Source: an uncultured Prevotella sp.
GTDB taxonomy: Bacteria; Bacteroidota; Bacteroidia; Bacteroidales; Bacteroidaceae
Direction: 5' to 3'
DNA: 64,000 bases
Assembly (NCBI GenBank): GCA_900771975.1
Contig: CAAGPV010000072.1
Coordinates: forward strand, 51,956-115,955
Part shown: positions 25,957 through 33,918 of the stretch, in pieces
Numbering within the stretch: position 1 is the stretch's first letter
Layout of the letters: each line of letters starts with the position of its first letter
The notes under the pieces: generated by a model
Database searches by the model: none
What the model was told of the DNA's origin: nothing
The model's input: only the letters and a program-made list of their open reading frames with translations
Translations under genes and position numbers: made by a program

Positions 25957-27744
25957 TTACTTCTCCTCTCCAAAATCATAGGATTGTGCGGGTTCATTGA
26001 AGTAGTGGTTCTGTATCACGTCAGACTCCGGATATGGCATAAATATATTGGCTTCCGAAAGCACGATGGGCTGATAGCCTGTGCAATACTGGCGACAAGC
26101 TTGATTCAAATCGAAAGTATAGCCTGTAGCCTTGGTTTCAACAGTGTTAGCATCCGAACCTTCACCGTCTTCTGCATGATCGTTCCACATCACATGTCCG
26201 TCAGAATTGTAAAGGTACCAAGTGTTTGTCCCTGGAGGAATTACACGATATGAGAAGGTGCCATCAGCATTCTTCTTGATGCTTCCTTCACGAATTTCAA
26301 ACCCACGGTGTTGTTTGTTGTTGAAATAATTCAGCATATACTGTGGTTTCCAGCGATACCATGTCACCATATCCCACCAATTGAAGTATTCCATACAAAA
26401 CTCTATGTTGCGTTCACGGATAATATCGTCAAGTGTGATAGAGGTATAGTCTTTAACATGTGCACGGTCACGAATGGCATTAAAGGCGGCTAAAGCCTCC
26501 GGGTCGGAAGTTGACTCGTTGTTGCCGAGTATTGCTTCTGCCTTCATCAGATAAACATCAGCCAAGCGCTGGATATAAGTATTAAGCGGAGAAGCCATTT
26601 GGGCCAGATTGCATGGCTGAACGTCGGCTTTGGTTCCTAACACACCTTTTTTCAATTGTATCCAGTTCTTCTTATAAGTATAACCGCCTGAAGCTTTCTT
26701 TATGTAGTCGTAGTGTACTTTGGGGTTAAAGAATGTCGCATTGATACGAATGGAATCCTTTGGATCTTGATTGTAATAGTCCAACATATCACAAGAAGCG
26801 GAAATAGAACCACCCCATACGTTGACGTCAGTAACCTCTGGGAAAGCCAAATCCGAATAAAGTGCATTCATCGCACCCCATTCGCCTGAGTTAGGATCAG
26901 CCCAACGCATAGCCAATACGGTTTCGCTATTGTCGTTGTCTTGTGCCAAGAACAAATCCTTATAATCGGGCAACAAAGAATATTGTCCGCTATTGATTAC
27001 TTCGTCACAAAGGCTTACCACCTCTTTCAAAGTGGCTTCGTCACGGTTGTGATCGGCAGTAGCACCTTCTTGCCAACCGCTTTGTGCCAACAATGCCTTT
27101 GCCAAAGCAGCTTTAGCAGCATATTTGCTTGGATGATTGTCGGTACCTTTTTCCGGAAGATATTCTGCAGCTCTACGGAAATCGCGAATGATAAACTTCA
27201 GAACATCACCTTCTTTTGTCAACGGACGAACAGGATTGTCAACCATTTCCTGGTTGTTGTCATAAAGGATAACGTCGCCCCAGCCGCGAAGCAAATAGAA
27301 GTAAGCCCATCCACGCATCAGATAGCACTCGCCAATGCCTGCATTCTTTACAGACTCAGACACGTCGGACGTGCAATACTTTTCGAGATTTTCCAATGTG
27401 GCATTACTCATTGAAACCACATTATACAAGGAAGACCATGCCAAAGACATATCCTCGGTAAGGGCTGTCACCTGGAATTTAGCAAACTCTGCACTGACAT
27501 AGGGGTTCCAAGCTTCGTTGGCACGATAAGATCCCATACCAACAATGGCGCGACGGTTGAAGTTAAACCACGCACGGTTGTATAGAGGCTCGGTACCTTT
27601 GCGCACAGCTGCGTCTGACGAATAATAGGTCGGTGCCGTATAGCTTCCTTTTGGAGTCTTGTCCAAAAAGTCGGAGCTACAACTTGCCATGCCCAAGGTC
27701 AGTCCCGCCAAAGCTGTTGTTGTCAATATATGTAACTTTTTCAT
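25957..27744 (-). CDS. SusD/RagB family starch-binding-like outer-membrane lipoprotein
   Basis: A 595-residue surface lipoprotein (lipobox GMASC, Cys22) that forms the lid of the SusC channel and binds oligosaccharides. The N-terminus SSDFLDKTPKGSYTAPTYYSSDAAV is typical. The TPR-like helical core is seen around 125-260 (GIGECYLMRGWAYFYLLRGWGDVIL, AAKAALAKALLAQSGW). The C-terminal RagB/SusD segment includes ERNIEFCMEYFNWWDMVTWYRW. It is separated by 21 bases from susC upstream and 51 from the binding protein downstream, so translation from one mRNA is likely. The substrate is inferred to be manno-oligosaccharide. Confidence 0.95.
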   Translation of the reverse strand: MKKLHILTTTALAGLTLGMASCSSDFLDKTPKGSYTAPTYYSSDAAVRKGTEPLYNRAWFNFNRRAIVGMGSYRANEAWNPYVSAEFAKFQVTALTEDMSLAWSSLYNVVSMSNATLENLEKYCTSDVSESVKNAGIGECYLMRGWAYFYLLRGWGDVILYDNNQEMVDNPVRPLTKEGDVLKFIIRDFRRAAEYLPEKGTDNHPSKYAAKAALAKALLAQSGWQEGATADHNRDEATLKEVVSLCDEVINSGQYSLLPDYKDLFLAQDNDNSETVLAMRWADPNSGEWGAMNALYSDLAFPEVTDVNVWGGSISASCDMLDYYNQDPKDSIRINATFFNPKVHYDYIKKASGGYTYKKNWIQLKKGVLGTKADVQPCNLAQMASPLNTYIQRLADVYLMKAEAILGNNESTSDPEALAAFNAIRDRAHVKDYTSITLDDIIRERNIEFCMEYFNWWDMVTWYRWKPQYMLNYFNNKQHRGFEIREGSIKKNADGTFSYRVIPPGTNTWYLYNSDGHVMWNDHAEDGEGSDANTVETKATGYTFDLNQACRQYCTGYQPIVLSEANIFMPYPESDVIQNHYFNEPAQSYDFGEEK

Positions 27745-27765
27745 TATTGTTTCAGATTTTAGTAT

Positions 27766-30700
27766 TTAGAATTTAACCTTGAGACCTACAGTATAAATAC
27801 GTTGTGAAGGATAACGGTAGTTATCGATTCCCTGAAGGATAACGCTCTGACCCTGAGAACCGATTTCTGGATCATAACCGCTATAACCAGTAATCGTGAA
27901 GAGGTTTTGAATGTTTCCATACACCTGAACCCACTCTATACCCAGCGGGCTGAGCCAACGTTTCGGCAAATTGTAAGCCAAAGAAACGGTCTTCAAACGC
28001 AGATAAGAGCCATCCTCTACGAAGCGGTTACTGATACGGTTGTTGTCGTTCAGAGAAGTACCAGCAGCACTGATGCGCTGAACAATAGCTGTAGAAGCAT
28101 TGGATACATACACGTTGTTGATATCGGTAGCAGAACCATTAGGGTCTATCAACTCTACATGGGCATAGTTGCTCACCTCACTCATCTTGTTGCCATAACC
28201 TTGCGTGTTAGTGTGCTGCTGACGAACGATGTTGTAAATATCGCCACCCACGCTACCGTTAAGGAAGAAAGAGAGTTCAAAGTTCTTCCAGGTAATACTG
28301 TTGTTCAAGCCGAAAGTAAAGTCAGGGTTAGGATCGCCAATATACTTACGGTCTGCTTCTGTAATCTTGCCGTCACCGTTTACATCTTCATAGATATAAT
28401 CTCCTACCCAAATACCATTGGTTGCAATAGGCTGAAGATTGCCGTTGGAATCTACAGGGCGGGCTACTGGAACCTTGTTGCCATTGGCATCAAGGAGGAA
28501 CTCGCCTTGAGCGTTCTTCTGATAGAAGTCGCTGGCATTGGTGTACATACCAATCACATTATAGCCATAGAAGCGTCCAACTGGTCCGCCTACTGCCGAC
28601 TGAGTGTAAATTTGTGTTCCGATCTGTCCTTCCTTGGTAGCATTAGCGCTATTAAGAGCTGTCAACTTGTTACGGTTGATGGAAAGAGTTGCACCTGTAC
28701 GCCACTCAAAGTCTTTCTTGACAATGTTCACGGTGTTCAAAGTAAACTCAATACCAGTATTGCGGATAGCACCTGTATTCACCCAAGGAGCTGATAGACC
28801 TTGATAGTCGTTGTTGATGACATAAGAAGGAAGAGATGCTTGCATCAGCAAGTTCTTTGTATTCTTATAATACCAGTCTACAATAAATTCAATACGGTTG
28901 TGGAGGAATGCCAAGTCAAGACCTACGTTCCATGAGTTGGTACTTTCCCACTTCAAGTTTGCATTGGAGAAGTTTGCGGGATAGTAACCGGTTCCCCATG
29001 CGGTAGCTGTATTGGCCATTGTCGCACCATAGGCATAAGAACCCGTACTCTGGTTACCTACAAGACCCCATCCCAAACGAAGCTTTGCATTGTTAAGCCA
29101 TGTAAACTTCTTCATAAAGGTTTCGTTGCTTAAACGCCAAGCCAATGCCACTGACGGGAACCATCCCCAACGGTTGTTTTCACCGAAGCTGGAGCTACCG
29201 TCGGTACGAAGAGTAGCTGTAAGCAAGTAACGGTCGAGCAAATTATAGTTAAAACGTCCAAAATAAGACTCTATAGACCAAGGTGTACCGTCATCATTAG
29301 AGTTGGTAGCAGTCTTTGAGTCACCTGCATTCAGAGAGTGGATAGCATCGCTCAAGTAGCCTTTACGCGATCCTGAAAGGCTTTCCCAGTTGCCCCATTG
29401 TGCTTCATGTCCGAGCATGATTTGGAAATGGCCGTTCTTGAATGGGTCAAAGTCGTATGTAGCATATTGCTTAAACGAGTTGTACTTGCTTAGGTTCTTG
29501 CCACGGGTAGACTGGCTTTCCACCTTAATGTCTCCATAAGAATAATCAGGAACAAAGTAGTAGGTGTTATACCAACCACGGTTGCCGCCATATTCTATAC
29601 GGATGTTCAATCCCTTGACAGGTTTGATGTTTGCAAACACATTATAATCCAACTGATAGTTGTTGGTGCGGTTTTCCTTCATATTGGCCTCAAAGATAGG
29701 GTTGCTGTAATAAGTTGCAAAGTCGTTGGTTTTAGGCACACCATAACTTCCGTCTGGATTTCGGGGAGCAACGTCAGGGAACTGGTTGAGAGCAGTATTG
29801 ATGACATTGTTCTCTGTAAAGGTAATGTTCTGTTTTGTGTTGGAGTAAGCCGTGTTGACACCCACCTGCAACCAGTTGGTTACGTTGGTATCGAAGTTTG
29901 CACGGAAACTTGCACGGGTAAATCCAGAACCTATACCCACACCATCTTGGTCGAGATAGCCACCGCTCAACGAGTAGTGCATATCTTTATTACCACCACT
30001 GATGTTGACATTATGGTTTTGCATAAAGGCTGTCTGGAACAATTCACGCTGCCAGTCTGTACCGTTTGTCAACAGGTAAGGATCTTTGTAGTCTTCGCGT
30101 TCACCCCATCCTTGTATCTTCGCGCGTACATTATAAAATTCTGCATATTGTGGTAGATTCATCACATCGAGATACTTGGGCATTGCCTGCCAGCCTACAT
30201 AACCTTCATACTGTATTTTTGCCTTTCCTTCTTCGCCGCGCTTGGTGGTGATAAGAACGACACCGTTACTTGCACGCGAACCGTAGATGGCTGTGGCAGA
30301 CGCATCTTTAAGCACTTCGATGTTGGTAATATCAGAAGGGTTGATGCTCGAGAGCACTGAAGTGTTGCTATCTGTGTTTCCACTTACGGCAATACCGTCA
30401 ATCACATAGAGAGGCTCGTTTCCACTCAACGAGTTGATACCACGCACTTGCACGCTGATACCACCACCGGGGGCTCCAGAGTTTTGGGTAACTTGCACAC
30501 CAGCGATACGGCCTTGCATAGCTTGTTCAAGCGAGGTGTTGACGCCTTGCTTGATTTGCTCCTCATTGATAGACGAAACAGAACCTGTCAAGTCGGAACG
30601 TTTCATCGTACCATAACCGACAACAACCACTTCGTCCATGTTGGTTGCATCGGCATGAAGCACTACATTTACATGTGATTTACCAGCCACATTTATGGTT

Positions 30701-30939
30701 TGCGACTTGTAACCCACGTAAGATACGGTGATTTGGTTTTTGCCAGCAGGCACCTCTACCGAGAAATTACCGTCTATATCGGTAATGGTTCCCGTTCCGG
30801 TTCCTGTGATCTGTACAGTAGCTCCGATGATTGCTTCGCCATTGGCGTTGCCGTCTTTCACGGTTCCCGTCAATGTCTTCTGCGCAAAGAGCTGGCACGT
30901 CGTTATGAGTGCCATGAAAAGAATCACTAATTTTTTCAT
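27766..30939 (-). CDS. SusC/RagA family TonB-linked outer-membrane receptor
   Basis: A 1057-residue outer-membrane transporter that, with SusD, imports oligosaccharides using TonB energy. After the signal peptide (1-19) comes a carboxypeptidase-regulatory-like domain (about 22-95, GTVKDGNANGEAIIGATV). The conserved MDEVVVVGYGTMKRSDLTGSV (about 101-121, in outline) marks the TonB-box and plug junction, and the plug spans about 115-225 (VRGINSLSGNEPLYVIDG). The rest is a 22-strand barrel ending in Phe (YTVGLKVKF), as required for barrel assembly. It is the first gene of the import unit and has its own promoter at 31017-31048. Confidence 0.97.
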   Translation of the reverse strand: MKKLVILFMALITTCQLFAQKTLTGTVKDGNANGEAIIGATVQITGTGTGTITDIDGNFSVEVPAGKNQITVSYVGYKSQTINVAGKSHVNVVLHADATNMDEVVVVGYGTMKRSDLTGSVSSINEEQIKQGVNTSLEQAMQGRIAGVQVTQNSGAPGGGISVQVRGINSLSGNEPLYVIDGIAVSGNTDSNTSVLSSINPSDITNIEVLKDASATAIYGSRASNGVVLITTKRGEEGKAKIQYEGYVGWQAMPKYLDVMNLPQYAEFYNVRAKIQGWGEREDYKDPYLLTNGTDWQRELFQTAFMQNHNVNISGGNKDMHYSLSGGYLDQDGVGIGSGFTRASFRANFDTNVTNWLQVGVNTAYSNTKQNITFTENNVINTALNQFPDVAPRNPDGSYGVPKTNDFATYYSNPIFEANMKENRTNNYQLDYNVFANIKPVKGLNIRIEYGGNRGWYNTYYFVPDYSYGDIKVESQSTRGKNLSKYNSFKQYATYDFDPFKNGHFQIMLGHEAQWGNWESLSGSRKGYLSDAIHSLNAGDSKTATNSNDDGTPWSIESYFGRFNYNLLDRYLLTATLRTDGSSSFGENNRWGWFPSVALAWRLSNETFMKKFTWLNNAKLRLGWGLVGNQSTGSYAYGATMANTATAWGTGYYPANFSNANLKWESTNSWNVGLDLAFLHNRIEFIVDWYYKNTKNLLMQASLPSYVINNDYQGLSAPWVNTGAIRNTGIEFTLNTVNIVKKDFEWRTGATLSINRNKLTALNSANATKEGQIGTQIYTQSAVGGPVGRFYGYNVIGMYTNASDFYQKNAQGEFLLDANGNKVPVARPVDSNGNLQPIATNGIWVGDYIYEDVNGDGKITEADRKYIGDPNPDFTFGLNNSITWKNFELSFFLNGSVGGDIYNIVRQQHTNTQGYGNKMSEVSNYAHVELIDPNGSATDINNVYVSNASTAIVQRISAAGTSLNDNNRISNRFVEDGSYLRLKTVSLAYNLPKRWLSPLGIEWVQVYGNIQNLFTITGYSGYDPEIGSQGQSVILQGIDNYRYPSQRIYTVGLKVKF

Positions 30940-31016
30940 CCTTTGTGTTTTAAGATCAACTTACTTGAATTTTAGTTATTTAATTTGATATATTGTCTGC
31001 TTAGGAGTATTGTTGG

Positions 31017-31048
31017 CAAAGTTAATATAAGTTTTTTTAATTCCCTAA
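31017..31048 (-). promoter_or_regulatory. Promoter of the susC import unit
   Basis: On the minus strand TAACTTTG (31017-31024) matches TAnnTTTG and TTAGGG (31043-31048) lies 18 bases upstream. It predicts a leader of about 70 bases before the susC ATG. It lies just past the terminator of the neighbouring gene. Confidence 0.65.
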
Positions 31049-31101
31049 TACTTTTTTAACTTTTTACAAATACTTTCTTTGCAATGAGGGGGCTTTAACA
31101 C

Positions 31102-31137
31102 AAAATGGGATTGGCTCAATTGAGCCAATCCCATTTT
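31102..31137 (-). terminator. Terminator of the unknown secreted gene upstream of susC
   Basis: AAAATGGGATTGGCTCAA and its reverse complement abut at 31119/31120, an 18-base perfect palindrome with A and T ends, 28 bases after the stop codon at 31165. It isolates susC from upstream transcription. Confidence 0.85.
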
Positions 31138-31164
31138 ATTGAGAATTTTTAAGGATGTTACAAG

Positions 31165-32214
31165 TTATTTGTTGAAGAACTTCTTGCCGTTCTGGATAAC
31201 TACGCCTTTATAGTTCTTGCTTACCTGTTGACCTGCAAGGTTGTACATTGGAGCGTTGACTGCATTGTGGAGAGTTTCCTTGGCATTAACATTTTCGATA
31301 CCATCAACTGTTGTCTTAATGCGAGAAACGCTTGTTACCTTTACAGTGAATGGATCTGTACCCTCGTTAGGATTCTTGAAGTAAATCTTGGCAACATCGT
31401 TAGGCTCACTTGCAGTAACGGTGCCGTCTTCGTCTTTTGTTTCTTTAACAGCTGTTGCATGACTTACCGTGAAGTCTATCTGGTCGAGATCTGCATCAAA
31501 GTTGAAATATTGGAAACCGCCACTTGCATTGTCGAGTTCCACCAATGTAGGCTTAGCGATAGGCTCAGCTGCCTTAATGCTATACAGATAAACTACGTTT
31601 TCTTCAGTAGCATGGCTATAGGTACAAGGCTGCTCGTCAGCACCGTAGATGCAGAGACCACCATACTGTCCAGTAAAGGTGATTACAGGTGCTGCAGCAG
31701 AGCCGAGAGAACGTCCCCAACCACCTGCTACATAAGATGTTACAGGCACTTCCGTTCCATCTGCCTTCACTAAGGTAAAGCTCTTGATTTCGATTTTAGC
31801 GTCTTTTACCTTGGCCTGTACATTAAATTTATCGAGTGAAGAGAGCGCTTTAACAGCATCGCTGAAATCCTGTTCCAAAACACTTGCATTAGCATCAAAG
31901 TCGTTGTATTGGACGCCACCGATACTGGTCTGCACATATGACGGATTTCCATCATCATCTGTACCTGCAGTAGATGGATCTGCAACATATTCTATACGGT
32001 AGCCCTTATAATCGGCAGGATTGATAGCATTGGAAGCACCTATCAATCCAAACTCGCCCCACTGACTGGAGAATGTCAGCTTAACATCAGTTCCAGGATC
32101 AGCTGTATAGTTCCAAGGATAGTCGTCAATCTTAAAGCCCAACTGCTCAACGTCTTGGGCATTCACTGCTACTGCAACAAGTGCTGCTGCTACTAAAGTA
32201 AAGATTTTCTTCAT
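31165..32214 (-). CDS. Secreted two-domain protein of unknown family in the mannan locus
   Basis: I do not recognise the family. The ATG at 32214 opens a signal peptide (MKKIFTLVAAALVAVAVNAQ); the open frame extends to 32301, but that part holds the promoter. The mature protein is about 330 residues and looks like two related beta-sandwich units. Compare KLTFSSQWGEFGLIGASN (about 45-62) with ITFTGQYGGLCIYGAD (about 180-195), each followed by a YKGYRIEYV or VVYLYSIKA strand. The end, YNLAGQQVSKNYKGVVIQNGKKF, is a short T9SS-like sorting tail nearly identical in pattern to that of the 33919-37800 protein. It has its own promoter and terminator between susC and the GH5 mannanase. A secreted glycan-binding module is my best guess. 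Confidence 0.8.
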   Translation of the reverse strand: MKKIFTLVAAALVAVAVNAQDVEQLGFKIDDYPWNYTADPGTDVKLTFSSQWGEFGLIGASNAINPADYKGYRIEYVADPSTAGTDDDGNPSYVQTSIGGVQYNDFDANASVLEQDFSDAVKALSSLDKFNVQAKVKDAKIEIKSFTLVKADGTEVPVTSYVAGGWGRSLGSAAAPVITFTGQYGGLCIYGADEQPCTYSHATEENVVYLYSIKAAEPIAKPTLVELDNASGGFQYFNFDADLDQIDFTVSHATAVKETKDEDGTVTASEPNDVAKIYFKNPNEGTDPFTVKVTSVSRIKTTVDGIENVNAKETLHNAVNAPMYNLAGQQVSKNYKGVVIQNGKKFFNK

Positions 32215-32277
32215 AACAATATAGGTTTTATAGTTAATTAATATGATATCAAGGTAGTAATAAAAGTTATTTATGGT

Positions 32278-32323
32278 GGCAAAGATAGTGGAAATTTGCA
32301 AAAGAAACCACCACTATCTTGCC
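32278..32323 (-). terminator. Hairpin after the GH5 mannanase gene, overlapping the next promoter
   Basis: GGCAAAGATAGTGG (32278-32291) pairs with CCACTATCTTGCC (32311-32323), 13 pairs with one bulged A. It lies 54 bases after the mannanase stop codon. No clean T tract follows, so terminator function is likely but not certain. Confidence 0.55.
32280..32287 (-). promoter_or_regulatory. -7 promoter element of the unknown secreted gene
   Basis: TATCTTTG on the minus strand matches TAnnTTTG exactly, about 65 bases before the ATG at 32214. It lies inside the left arm of the hairpin that follows the GH5 mannanase gene. Confidence 0.6.
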
Positions 32324-32376
32324 TTTCATTGATATTATTTTACCATTTAGGACAAGCTAATCTGGCAGCAAGCTAC

Positions 32377-33669
32377 TTACCGGCCGATTTTGTTCATGCG
32401 TTCCACTTGTCCTCTCACCACTTTCAGCGTGGACTTATCAGACGAGAAAACGCTATTCAAGCCCTGTTGTTCTTGGGCTGGATCTCCGGTATAGTCATCA
32501 CCTACTTGCCACTGTTCGTGTTTAGGCTTGGCAAAGCCTCCCCATCCCCAGAAGTTGCAACCCGCAAAATTGCCGCCTTGCTCAGCATTGTCTGCCACAA
32601 GGCTGAACACATACTTGTAATAGCCGTCACGTGCACGTGTAGTAGACTTGGGCGAGAAGCTGAATCCATCGCGGGGATAGCCGAATTCTTCCATTACCAA
32701 CGGCTTCCCGAGACGGCTACAAATTGCTAAATGCTGGTCTATATAGTCTTTTGTGTTACGGCAACTTTGGTCAAGGTCTTCCTGAAGATGGTCTTTACGG
32801 GCCCAGCTCCAGTTGTATGGCCAAAGGTGAATATTGCAATAATCCACGTTTTTGTCGGAACAAATCTTCTCGTAGGCATCATAGTCGCCTTCACATCCCC
32901 AGGCGCCTTCACTGCCTATGCTGACGAGGTGGTTGGAATCAATTTCTTTGATAAGTGCTGAAGTTTCGGCCAACCAGGCTTCAAAGTCGGGCAATACTTT
33001 CTTGTCGAACGCCCGAGGCTCGTTGCCTATCTGCCAAGACATGATGGCGGGGTCGTCCACATAGCGCAATCCCGTATAGCGATTGGTACGTCCAAGGATG
33101 AAGCGCACATAGTTGTAGAACAGTTCATGGGCCTTTTTGTTTGTTGCATATTGTGCCACAAAGTTCATAAAGGCTGGATAGCCGGCTTCGTTGGGACGTG
33201 GGGCAACACCCGCACCTGCCCATTCCAGATATTGACCATAACCTCCGCTCCATTCCCAAGAATTGTTGAGATAGAGCACAGCCACCATTCGGCGCTTGCC
33301 CATCTCCATCAGCAGATAATCGAGTCCAGCCAAGATAGTGTCATTGTATACCCCCGGAGCTTCTTGCAACGTGGGCTCCACTTTTGTTTTTATGCCACGC
33401 TTGCCGTCCGATCCTACAAGAATACGCAAGTTGTCGATGCCGGCTTTCTTCAGCGCATCAAGTTCTTTGCAAAGGCGCGAACGGTTGCCTCCTTGTCCTT
33501 CCGACCCAAGAATGGCACCATACCAGAAGTTGGTTCCTACATAATAATAGGGTTTGCCGTCTCGTTGAAACTGCCCGTTCTTGACCGTAACAAAAGGATT
33601 GATTGCCGACATTGGCAAAATGAGAGTCAAAAGAATGCCCATGGTGATTAACCTAAAAAACTTTTTCAT
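32377..33669 (-). CDS. Secreted endo-beta-1,4-mannanase (GH5, subfamily 7 type)
   Basis: A 430-residue exported (beta/alpha)8 mannanase. The first in-frame ATG after the promoter is 33687; I prefer 33669 because it leaves a leader of about 30 bases and starts a compact signal peptide (KKFFRLITMGILLTLILPMSA). Mannanase signatures include YYYVGTNFWYGA (about 41-52), LRILVGSDG (81-89), acid/base Glu217 in WQIGNEPRA, HLWPYNWSW (281-289) and nucleophile Glu328 in VMEEFGYP. These strongly resemble the plant and fungal type GH5_7 beta-mannanases. It has no lipobox and no sorting tail. It is transcribed separately from susC but shares the locus and probable substrate. Confidence 0.93.
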   Translation of the reverse strand: MKKFFRLITMGILLTLILPMSAINPFVTVKNGQFQRDGKPYYYVGTNFWYGAILGSEGQGGNRSRLCKELDALKKAGIDNLRILVGSDGKRGIKTKVEPTLQEAPGVYNDTILAGLDYLLMEMGKRRMVAVLYLNNSWEWSGGYGQYLEWAGAGVAPRPNEAGYPAFMNFVAQYATNKKAHELFYNYVRFILGRTNRYTGLRYVDDPAIMSWQIGNEPRAFDKKVLPDFEAWLAETSALIKEIDSNHLVSIGSEGAWGCEGDYDAYEKICSDKNVDYCNIHLWPYNWSWARKDHLQEDLDQSCRNTKDYIDQHLAICSRLGKPLVMEEFGYPRDGFSFSPKSTTRARDGYYKYVFSLVADNAEQGGNFAGCNFWGWGGFAKPKHEQWQVGDDYTGDPAQEQQGLNSVFSSDKSTLKVVRGQVERMNKIGR

Positions 33670-33707
33670 TGCTTGTGTCTTGTTCATTATAAGGTTATTG
33701 TCAGGTG

Positions 33708-33715
33708 CAAAAATA
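33708..33715 (-). promoter_or_regulatory. -7 promoter element of the GH5 mannanase gene
   Basis: TATTTTTG on the minus strand fits TAnnTTTG. The ATG at 33669 lies about 38 bases downstream and the ATG at 33687 about 20. No strong -33 element is seen. Confidence 0.5.
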
Positions 33716-33827
33716 GGAAAACTTTTTGAATTTCGGTATGAAGAACAACCAAAATCTTTCCAAAATAATAGTATTTTATACACTTATCACAAGTTTTTGA
33801 TTTTCAACAACTTACATATTGTCATGT

Positions 33828-33886
33828 AAAAGCGGCCTTTTTAGGGGGTAAAACAGTGTGTTTTAGCTCCTAAAAAGGCCGCTTTT
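33828..33886 (-). terminator. Terminator after the 1293-residue secreted protein
   Basis: AAAAGCGGCCTTTTTAGG (33828-33845) and CCTAAAAAGGCCGCTTTT (33869-33886) are perfect 18-base arms. A near copy of the right arm (AAAAAGGCCGGTTTT, about 33895-33909) sits beside it and could pair with the left arm instead. Confidence 0.8.
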
Positions 33887-33918
33887 GAAAGGCAAAAAGG
33901 CCGGTTTTAAAATGTCAT

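Noticed and set aside
27907..28794. 295-codon open frame opposite susC
   Set aside because: The composition is that of an antisense frame (many Ile, Val, Tyr and His runs without domain structure) and susC itself is certain.
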